DNA of 7,797 nt, from assembly GCA_031284195.1 (NCBI GenBank), contig JAITAI010000244.1, positions 1-7,797 on the forward strand, given 5' to 3'. Positions within the stretch are counted from its first letter, which is position 1; each line of letters opens with the position of its first letter. The position numbers and the translations under genes are program-made. Below are positions 1 to 5,211 of the stretch, piece by piece. Origin of the DNA: Treponema sp. Lineage in GTDB: Bacteria; Spirochaetota; Spirochaetia; Treponematales; Breznakiellaceae. The notes below the pieces were generated by a model. That model had not been told where the DNA came from. It ran no database searches and saw nothing but the letters and a program-made list of their open reading frames with translations.

Positions 1-10
1 GGAACGGGCA

Positions 11-2185
11 GTGGCTAGTAATCAACGGTTTTTTAATCGAGAACTTTCCTGGATAGACTTTAACGAGCGGATCCTGGAAGAAGGGCTCAGGCAGGATCTC
101 CTTCCGCTGGACCGGTTTAAGTATTTGTCTATTATCTCCTCCAACTTCGACGAATTCTTCATGATTCGGGTCGCAGCCATGAAACGAGCCTATCAGGGAC
201 GTACCGGCGGAGCCCCTCCGGATACTGCAGGCTTGAGTTACGAAGATCAACTCAAACTAGGAGCCGCTAAGATCCGTTCTATAATCCTCAGGCAATATAC
301 CTGCCTTGAGCAGGAGATCTTTCCTGCCCTGGCTCAAGGAGGCTTGGAACTCCTGCGGCCTAATGCGTATACTCCCGCTCATGGGGAGTACCTGGACTCC
401 TTCTTTATGCAGGATATTTACCCCCTGCTCACCCCCTTACGGATCGAAGATACCGAAGCCCTGCCTTCTATTGAGAGTTACTCCCTTTACGGGGCCTTTC
501 TCCTCGCTCCAGAAAGCCCTGGGGAAACCGCTGGAGTGGACCGGATCTCGATTATCCAGATTCCGCCGGTTCTGGACCGGATCATCTGGCTGCCTCCGCA
601 TCGGCAGGCCCATGAAGGCGGGGCTACAGAGAAAACCTCCTGGGCCCTCCTGGAAGATCTGGTCCTGACCTTTGGGGCCGCCCTCTATCCCGGTTACCAG
701 GTTAAAGAACAGATGCTCTTTAAAATTAACCGGGATGCGGATTTTTCAGTAGATGAAAAGCGGGACGAAGACTTTATTGAAGCCATGGAAGAGGTACTGG
801 AGAGCCGGGGAAAGTCCATGGCAGTACGGATGGTGTTTTCTCCGGGGAGTCAACGGCTTCGGAATGAACTGGCCCGGCGCCTGCTCTTGGATGCCCAGGA
901 TCTCTATGAGGTAAAGGGCCCCCTGAATCTGGGAAGCTTATTGAAACTGGTCAAGACCCCGGGGTTTGATCATCTCCGGGAAAACCCTTGGAGCATCTGG
1001 GGACACCCCGGTTTCACCGATGTTGCTCCCGATGCATCCCTTTGGGATAAGATACACCAGAAGGACCTGCTCCTCCACCTTCCCTACCAGTCCTTTGATC
1101 CGGTGATCCGGTTCTTTCAGGCGGCTGCCTACGACCCCCAGGTGATTTCCATTAAAACCGCCCTTTATCGGACCAGCGGTAATTCCCCCATCGTGAAAGC
1201 CCTTGAAGAGGCGGCCCTCAAGGGAAAACAGGTAACTGCGGTGGTAGAGCTTAAAGCCCGGTTCGATGAAGAGCGAAATATTTCCTGGGCAAACCGGCTG
1301 GAAAAGGCCGGGGTTATTGTGATCTACGGGCTTTCCCGGCTCAAGGTCCATGCCAAGGTTTCCCTGATTATCCGCAGGGAGAACGACCGGATTAAACGGT
1401 ACGTCCACCTTTCCACGGGGAACTACAACGATAAAACCGCCAAGATCTACGAGGATATCGGCATCTTCACGGCTCGAGATGAAATTGCCTTTGATGTGGG
1501 GCTGCTCTTTAACATGATTACCGGCTATTCGGTGATTCAATCCATGCGGAAATTGGCGATTGCCCCTACGAACCTGAAACATCGCCTCTTGGATATGATT
1601 GACCGGGAAACCAAGCGTTCCAACCAGGAATACCCCGGCAGGATCATGGCCAAGATGAATGCCCTGGCAGATATTGATATGATCCAGGCCTTGTACCGGG
1701 CCTCTGCAGCCGGGGTTAAGGTGTCCCTCAATATCCGGGGGATCTGTATGCTGGTTCCGGGCTTGCCGGGCTTGTCGGAGAATATCCGGGTGGTAAGCAT
1801 TATCGATCATTACCTAGAACATTCCCGGATTTTTTATTTTGCCAACGGTGGAGCTGAGGAGCTGTTTCTCTCCAGCGCGGACTGGATGCCTCGAAATCTG
1901 GAACGGCGGGTGGAACTCATGTTTCCGGTACTGCAGGAAGACATAAGGCGGCAAGTGCTTGCAATCTTGGAGGCCTATTTCCAGGATAATTGCCAGGCCC
2001 GGATCCTGGGAAGCGACGGGGTGTGGCGGAGACTACGGCCTCTCCCTGGGGAGAAGCCCTTCCGGGTTCAGGCGGCTCTCCTCGACCATGCCCGGGAAAT
2101 CTCTGAGCGCCCCTGGACTAACCGGGAGGAGTTCATCGTGCGCCGCAGTCCTCCTGGGGAATCCTCTGGGATCAGCGTACCCTGA
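11..2185 (+). CDS. ppk1: Polyphosphate kinase, PPK1 family
   Basis: PPK1 reversibly transfers the gamma-phosphate of ATP onto a growing inorganic polyphosphate chain through a phosphohistidine intermediate. The 724-residue product is slightly longer than the E. coli enzyme (688) and shows the full family order: N-terminal domain with RELSW (10-14), a middle domain, and two PLD-like catalytic domains from about residue 340 to the end. By alignment from memory at a constant offset of 12 from E. coli numbering, the phosphohistidine is H447 (in KVHAK), with H466 (in YVHLSTGNYN) and H604 (in YLEHSR). Mg-binding arginines are R387 (ALYRTS) and R417 (LKARFDEERN). N45 in SSNFDEFF matches the ATP-adenine contact. 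No key residue is missing. The start is GTG at 11. It places RELSW at the usual distance from the N terminus, but the frame is open to the window edge and no strong ribosome binding site is seen, so a start further left cannot be excluded. Identity is very secure; the exact start is less so. Confidence 0.97.
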   Translation: MASNQRFFNRELSWIDFNERILEEGLRQDLLPLDRFKYLSIISSNFDEFFMIRVAAMKRAYQGRTGGAPPDTAGLSYEDQLKLGAAKIRSIILRQYTCLEQEIFPALAQGGLELLRPNAYTPAHGEYLDSFFMQDIYPLLTPLRIEDTEALPSIESYSLYGAFLLAPESPGETAGVDRISIIQIPPVLDRIIWLPPHRQAHEGGATEKTSWALLEDLVLTFGAALYPGYQVKEQMLFKINRDADFSVDEKRDEDFIEAMEEVLESRGKSMAVRMVFSPGSQRLRNELARRLLLDAQDLYEVKGPLNLGSLLKLVKTPGFDHLRENPWSIWGHPGFTDVAPDASLWDKIHQKDLLLHLPYQSFDPVIRFFQAAAYDPQVISIKTALYRTSGNSPIVKALEEAALKGKQVTAVVELKARFDEERNISWANRLEKAGVIVIYGLSRLKVHAKVSLIIRRENDRIKRYVHLSTGNYNDKTAKIYEDIGIFTARDEIAFDVGLLFNMITGYSVIQSMRKLAIAPTNLKHRLLDMIDRETKRSNQEYPGRIMAKMNALADIDMIQALYRASAAGVKVSLNIRGICMLVPGLPGLSENIRVVSIIDHYLEHSRIFYFANGGAEELFLSSADWMPRNLERRVELMFPVLQEDIRRQVLAILEAYFQDNCQARILGSDGVWRRLRPLPGEKPFRVQAALLDHAREISERPWTNREEFIVRRSPPGESSGISVP

Positions 2186-2192
2186 TCCCAGG
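2165..2192 (+). repeat. Perfect 10-bp inverted repeat across the ppk1 stop codon
   Basis: CTGGGATCAG (2166-2175) and CTGATCCCAG (2182-2191) are exact reverse complements around a 6-base loop, and T2165/G2192 adds a wobble pair. The ppk1 stop TGA (2183-2185) lies in the right arm. No T-tract follows, so it is not a standard intrinsic terminator. It would form a stable RNA hairpin at the mRNA 3' end, and could protect that end or assist termination. As DNA it could also be a protein-binding site. Confidence 0.7.
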
Positions 2193-2238
2193 AACCGCCG
2201 GGTCCATCGGTTATAGCAGAACGAACCTGGTAATGCGC

Positions 2239-2258
2239 CTCTCTACACCCATAGAGAG
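2239..2258. promoter_or_regulatory. 7-bp dyad just upstream of the transporter promoter
   Basis: CTCTCTA (2239-2245) and TAGAGAG (2252-2258) form a perfect dyad with a 6-base centre. It ends 8 bases before the -35 element of the promoter at 2267-2295. That position is typical of an activator operator, although the same sequence as RNA could be a weak terminator for ppk1, with only an AT-rich tail after it. The binding protein, if any, is not in this window. Confidence 0.35.
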
Positions 2259-2266
2259 AGAATTAT

Positions 2267-2295
2267 TTGATTAATAAACCATCCTAACCTATAAT
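2267..2295 (+). promoter_or_regulatory. Sigma-70-type promoter for the 2HCT transporter gene
   Basis: TTGATT (2267-2272) is followed by a 17-bp spacer and a perfect TATAAT (2290-2295). The -35 matches four of six consensus bases. Transcription would begin near 2301-2303, giving a leader of about 120 bases before the transporter start at 2422. It is the best promoter I can find in the window. Confidence 0.7.
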
Positions 2296-2321
2296 CATAA
2301 ACAACAGCCTTAGAAGTAAAA

Positions 2322-2349
2322 GAAAAACCTATCCTTTGATAGGTTTTTC
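2322..2349 (+). terminator. Terminator-like hairpin in the transporter leader (possible attenuator)
   Basis: The arms 2322-2333 and 2338-2349 are perfectly complementary over 12 bp around a CTTT loop. The core is CCTATC/GATAGG followed by TTTTT and preceded by AAAAA, so it reads as an intrinsic terminator on both strands. It lies about 20 bases downstream of the predicted transcription start of the transporter and about 140 bases after the ppk1 stop. It could end ppk1 transcripts, attenuate the transporter mRNA, or both. Confidence 0.6.
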
Positions 2350-2351
2350 CA

Positions 2352-2390
2352 AAGTCTTTTTCAAAACCAACCGAATTTTTAAAAAGACTT
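2352..2390 (+). repeat. Second inverted repeat in the transporter leader
   Basis: AAGTCTTTTT (2352-2361) and AAAAAGACTT (2381-2390) are perfect 10-base reverse complements separated by 19 bases. The repeat begins 3 bases after the terminator-like hairpin and ends 18 bases before the ribosome binding site. It may keep the ribosome-loading region apart from the upstream hairpin. The pairing is mostly A-T, so the helix would be weak. Confidence 0.45.
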
Positions 2391-2408
2391 CATAGCCATC
2401 GTTAATTT

Positions 2409-2415
2409 AAGGAGG
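2409..2415 (+). promoter_or_regulatory. Ribosome binding site AAGGAGG of the transporter gene
   Basis: AAGGAGG is a full match to the anti-Shine-Dalgarno sequence, 6 bases before ATG at 2422, and it fixes the transporter start. Bases 2416-2423, just after it, are complementary to the right arm of the leader hairpin (2339-2346), so access to the start codon may be controlled by RNA folding. Confidence 0.85.
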
Positions 2416-2421
2416 AAACCT

Positions 2422-3765
2422 ATGAATATAGAACCGGTGAATACTTCTGGACCAGCAGAGAAAAAGAAAGTTCAGTTGTATGGTATGGATTGGTATTTTT
2501 TTGCTATTTTTGCGCTTATTATCCTTGTAGCAACCTATCTGGGTAAACTGCCCAAAGGCATGATCGGCGCTTTCCCGTTGATGATTGTTATCGGTACCCT
2601 CTTCGGTAAGATCGGTGATAATGCCCCTATAATCAAAACCTTTCTCGGAGGGGGCGCCATTGTTATTATCTTTGGTTCTGCAGCCTTGGTTACCTTCAAG
2701 GTGTTACCGGAACCGGCATATAAGATTATGGATTCCTTCATGGTGGGGGAAGGGTTTCTTGATTTCTATATTGCCGCATTGATCACCGGGTCTATCATGG
2801 GTATGAATCGCATATTGCTGATCCGAGCCGCGATCCGGTATCTGCCGGCCATCATCGGCGGGGTAGGGGTTGCCATTGCCCTGTCCGCACTGGTGGGGAC
2901 CATCATCGGCTACGGTGCCAAAGAATCGATTTTCTTTATTACCATCCCCATTATGGGAGGCGGTATGGGTGCAGGAGCGGTTCCCTTATCCAAGATTTTC
3001 GGAGAAGGACTGGGGCGGGATGCCACGGAAATGCTTTCAAGGATGGTGCCTGCAGTGGCCTTAGGCAATGCCCTTTCCATTGTGTGTGGGGGTATGCTTA
3101 ACCGCTTGGGAAAAATATCGAAAAACGGCTTATCCGGCAACGGCCAGCTTATGATCGCCAGCGGTACCGTTGCTGCAGCGGAGCTTGAGCTTGATCCTAC
3201 ATACAAGCGTATCCGGGATACGATAAGCCTCTCTCAAATGGGGATCGGCCTCTTAATGGCTACGAGCTTCTTTGCTTTTGGGGCCTTGATCAACAAGGCG
3301 GTTCCTGCTATTCACGGCTATGCCTGGATGATTTTATCCGTGGCCCTGGTAAAATCCCTGGGCTTGTTGCCCCAGCAGTTTGAAATTTGCTGCTACCAAT
3401 GGTTTCAATTTGTGATGAATAACCTCACCGGGGTGCTTCTGGTGGGTATTGGGGTTTCGTATACTAACTTGGTCCAGGTTGCCCAAGCCTTTACCCCCCA
3501 GTATCTCTTGCTCGTGACGGTTACCGTGTTGGGGGCCATACTAGGCGCAGGGTTCGTGGGCAGGTTGGTGGGATTCTTCCCCATAGAATCCGCGATTACC
3601 GCAGGTCTTTGTATGTCCAACATGGGTGGAACTGGGGATGTGGCGGTCTTGTCCGCAGCCCAGCGTATGGAGCTTATGCCCTTTGCCCAGATTTCATCCC
3701 GTATTGGAGGGGCCTTCATGCTGATCTTGTCCAGCGTCTTGCTACAACTGGTATCTGGTTTATAA
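2422..3765 (+). CDS. 2-hydroxycarboxylate transporter (2HCT/CitS family), Na+- or H+-coupled
   Basis: This is an inner-membrane symporter of the family that includes CitS, MleP, CimH and MaeN, which move citrate, malate or related 2-hydroxy acids, usually with Na+ or H+. At 447 residues it matches CitS in length. After a short charged cytoplasmic N terminus there are about eleven hydrophobic segments, from WYFFAIFALIILVATYLG (25-42) to the C terminus. Both family re-entrant loop signatures are present: IMGGGMGAGAVP at about 177-188 and NMGGTGDVAVLSAAQRM at about 400-416. ISSRIGG holds R427, equivalent to the substrate-binding R428 of CitS. From memory of the CitS structure, two citrate contacts, N186 and R402, appear to be methionines here (M182 and M401). 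This points to malate or another smaller acid rather than citrate, although I cannot align it here. The start is ATG after AAGGAGG. It has its own promoter and a structured leader, and no metabolic enzyme gene lies beside it. Confidence 0.93.
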   Translation: MNIEPVNTSGPAEKKKVQLYGMDWYFFAIFALIILVATYLGKLPKGMIGAFPLMIVIGTLFGKIGDNAPIIKTFLGGGAIVIIFGSAALVTFKVLPEPAYKIMDSFMVGEGFLDFYIAALITGSIMGMNRILLIRAAIRYLPAIIGGVGVAIALSALVGTIIGYGAKESIFFITIPIMGGGMGAGAVPLSKIFGEGLGRDATEMLSRMVPAVALGNALSIVCGGMLNRLGKISKNGLSGNGQLMIASGTVAAAELELDPTYKRIRDTISLSQMGIGLLMATSFFAFGALINKAVPAIHGYAWMILSVALVKSLGLLPQQFEICCYQWFQFVMNNLTGVLLVGIGVSYTNLVQVAQAFTPQYLLLVTVTVLGAILGAGFVGRLVGFFPIESAITAGLCMSNMGGTGDVAVLSAAQRMELMPFAQISSRIGGAFMLILSSVLLQLVSGL

Positions 3766-3776
3766 GCATCAGGATG

Positions 3777-3818
3777 AGCGAGGCTTTTTTAAAGCGGTCA
3801 TTTTGAAAAAACCGCGCT
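3777..3818 (+). terminator. Weak hairpin after the transporter gene
   Basis: AGCGAGGCTTTTTT (3777-3790) can pair with AAAAAACCGCGCT (3806-3818) with one mismatch and one bulge. A shorter alternative pairs GCGGT (3794-3798) with ACCGC (3811-3815). It lies 11 bases after the transporter stop. No T-tract follows the right arm, so it is a doubtful terminator. It may be only a 3' UTR structure. Confidence 0.3.
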
Positions 3819-3850
3819 AGAAACCCGTGTTTTAGGATAGCTGAATCAGT

Positions 3851-3994
3851 GGATCCGGTGGAACTTCATAGACTGAAGGCGTAAACAACACCGAATCCGG
3901 TAATCCGATAGCGTTTGGAGCGTATTAAATTGGGTGCATCCCTAGTGTAACATGATAGGCGAGCAAAAATCCTCATGCACCCTAGGGGATTTTA
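3851..3994 (+). ncRNA. Candidate structured RNA of unknown class, ending in a terminator-like hairpin
   Basis: Three helices can be drawn by eye. (1) 3851-3860 pairs with 3889-3898, nine of ten positions, enclosing a 5-bp hairpin CTTCA/TGAAG (3864-3868, 3874-3878). (2) GGGTGCAT (3932-3939) pairs perfectly with ATGCACCC (3975-3982). (3) A 9-bp stem 3966-3974/3985-3993 has a loop that is the right arm of helix 2. CCCTAG (3940-3945) can also pair with CTAGGG (3982-3987), which would break helix 3. Mutually exclusive helices leading to a terminator are typical of riboswitch expression platforms, and also occur in small RNAs. I recognise no conserved riboswitch core (TPP, SAM, cobalamin, c-di-GMP, glycine, fluoride or T-box), and no clear promoter precedes it. 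It may instead be the 3' UTR of the transporter mRNA. Confidence 0.35.
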
Positions 3995-3999
3995 TTTTC
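3966..3999. terminator. Intrinsic-terminator-like hairpin, readable on both strands
   Basis: AAAATCCTC (3966-3974) pairs with GGGGATTTT (3985-3993) over 9 bp, one of them a wobble, with a 10-base loop and the tail ATTTT. On the - strand the hairpin ends in a run of five T. It is the best candidate end for transcripts leaving the transporter gene. The loop is complementary to 3932-3939, so formation may be conditional. Confidence 0.5.
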
Positions 4000-4163
4000 C
4001 AGAGATTTTCATGCCAATACAGCAAGGGTATATTCCCGTTCTATCCCATCCTGTAACCGTAAATGCCGGAACCCTGATAGCCTCCTCTTTGCTCTGCTCA
4101 TCATGCCCCTCAGTAGTGGCTGATCGCACGGGGTCAGATAGGTATAGCGATTCTTTTTTCAAA

Positions 4164-4192
4164 TTGCTCTCAGTACCCCGGTCTCCTAGCAT
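4164..4192 (+). promoter_or_regulatory. Possible weak promoter for the trxB operon
   Basis: TTGCTC (4164-4169), a 17-bp spacer and TAGCAT (4187-4192) match four of six consensus bases in each box. Transcription would start near 4199, about 45 bases before the trxB start. Matches of this quality occur by chance, so it is tentative, but it is the best spaced pair in the gap. Confidence 0.25.
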
Positions 4193-4229
4193 AAATTACC
4201 CCGTTGATGTATAACAGTAGTAATAAAGA

Positions 4230-4235
4230 AAGGAG
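4230..4235 (+). promoter_or_regulatory. Ribosome binding site AAGGAG that sets the trxB start
   Basis: AAGGAG lies 7 bases before ATG at 4243 and selects it over the in-frame TTG at 4204 and ATG at 4207, which have no such site. The 16 bases 4230-4245 match 2409-2424 at the transporter start in 15 positions. Confidence 0.85.
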
Positions 4236-4242
4236 AAAACCT

Positions 4243-5211
4243 ATGGTTAAAACTGACGTAGATCTGCTCATTCTTGGGGCGGGTCCCGCAGGGCTTACCG
4301 CAGCCCAATATGGAGCCCGGGCTAATATGCGGGTCCTGGTGATTGAAGAGCTGGCTCCTGGCGGACAAATGCTTTTCATTGATGCTTTGGAAAATTATCC
4401 TGGTTACCTGGCATCGGGTCCTGAAGCGTTTAAATCAGGGTTTGAGCTTGTCCAGGCTATGCACCGCCAGGCCACAAGCTTTGGAGCTGCCTTTATCACC
4501 CAAACCGCCCAGTCCCTGCAGAAAGAGGGGGATGTTTTTACGGTAACCTTGGGAACCGGGGAAACCCTTCGGGGTCTTGCGGTGATTGTGGCTACCGGAG
4601 CTAAACACCGGATCCTGGATATTCCTGGGGAGATAGAATTCTCTGGCCATGGGGTCTCTTATTGCGCCAGCTGTGACGGCCCTTTCTTCAAAGGGAAGAA
4701 GCTCTTGGTGATTGGCGGTGGAGATGCGGCCTGTGATGAGGCCCAGTTCCTTTCCCATCTGTCTCCCCAGGTGGTCCTCGTGCATCGCCGGGATCGATTC
4801 CGTTCCCAGAAGGCCCTGGCTGAACGGGTATTGCACAATCCCCATATTACGGTACGTTTCAATACCCGGCTGCTCGAGATCCGGGGGGCTAAGAAGGTAA
4901 GCTCCGTACTCCTGGAAAACACCCTAACCGGGGAATCCTACGAAGAAGCAGGAGATGCGGTTTTTATCTTTGCAGGGACTATTCCCCAGACTTCCTTGGT
5001 TCCTTCTGTCCAGAAAAATGAAAGCGGCTATATCATCACGGATCAGGAGATGGCCACTTCCATTCCCGGTATATTCTGTGCCGGGGATGTCCGGGCCTGT
5101 CCCTTTCGCCAAGTGGTGGTTGCCGCAGGGGAGGGGGCAGTTGCAGCCCATAGCGCTGTAGCCTATATCGACCGGATTAAAGAGAAAGAGGCTTTCGGTG
5201 AAGCTCTTTAG
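4243..5211 (+). CDS. trxB: Thioredoxin reductase (NADPH), low-molecular-weight type
   Basis: TrxB is a cytoplasmic FAD enzyme that passes electrons from NADPH to oxidised thioredoxin. The 322-residue length is normal for the bacterial type. Seen in order: FAD-binding GAGPAG (12-17), GGQM and ENYPG near 40-52, the ATG FAD motif (VATGAKHR), the redox-active CASC with C141 and C144, the NADPH-binding GGGDAA (158-163), HRRDRFR (181-187), whose arginines fit the 2'-phosphate of NADPH, and the C-terminal AGDVR plus RQVVVAAGEGAVAA. The ATG at 4243 is chosen for its AAGGAG site and because it puts the first glycine motif at the standard distance from the N terminus. No thioredoxin gene is adjacent. 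The 3' end overlaps the next gene by 14 bp, suggesting co-translation. Flavodoxin- or ferredoxin-dependent relatives exist, but the HRRxxxR motif favours NADPH. Confidence 0.95.
   Translation: MVKTDVDLLILGAGPAGLTAAQYGARANMRVLVIEELAPGGQMLFIDALENYPGYLASGPEAFKSGFELVQAMHRQATSFGAAFITQTAQSLQKEGDVFTVTLGTGETLRGLAVIVATGAKHRILDIPGEIEFSGHGVSYCASCDGPFFKGKKLLVIGGGDAACDEAQFLSHLSPQVVLVHRRDRFRSQKALAERVLHNPHITVRFNTRLLEIRGAKKVSSVLLENTLTGESYEEAGDAVFIFAGTIPQTSLVPSVQKNESGYIITDQEMATSIPGIFCAGDVRACPFRQVVVAAGEGAVAAHSAVAYIDRIKEKEAFGEAL

Larger units (their letters stand above)
4001..4242. other. Unexplained intergenic stretch upstream of trxB
   Basis: With the structured element before it, this completes a 477-bp gap with no convincing gene. 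Open frames cross it on both strands: a 79-codon frame 3975-4214 (+) and a 66-codon frame 3992-4192 (-). Neither has a good ribosome binding site or a product I recognise. The stretch has no long inverted repeats and no runs. Its role, apart from a possible trxB promoter near 4164-4192, is unknown. It could be a decayed gene or mobile-element remnant, but nothing in it proves that. Confidence 0.4.

Noticed and set aside
938..1810. A 290-codon open frame on the - strand inside ppk1.
   Set aside because: It lies wholly opposite the catalytic core of a conserved gene, has no recognisable motif, and its openness follows from the codon bias of ppk1.
3806..3818. ACCGCG, resembling part of a T-box antiterminator motif.
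   Set aside because: The rest of the T-box consensus (AGGGTGG before it) is absent, and no aminoacyl-tRNA synthetase or amino-acid gene follows directly.
3932..3984. A tRNA-like look: an 8-bp closing stem and a TAGTGTAAC stretch resembling a D-arm.
   Set aside because: It is about 51 bases long, has no T-arm motif, and has no anticodon arm at the right distance.
3975..4214. A 79-codon + frame in the gap before trxB.
   Set aside because: It begins within the loop of the terminator-like hairpin, has no ribosome binding site, and gives no recognisable protein. It is kept only as part of the unexplained stretch.
4204..4242. A longer trxB start at TTG 4204 or ATG 4207.
   Set aside because: The AAGGAG site at 4230-4235 is correctly spaced for ATG 4243, and the added residues are not part of the FAD-binding fold.
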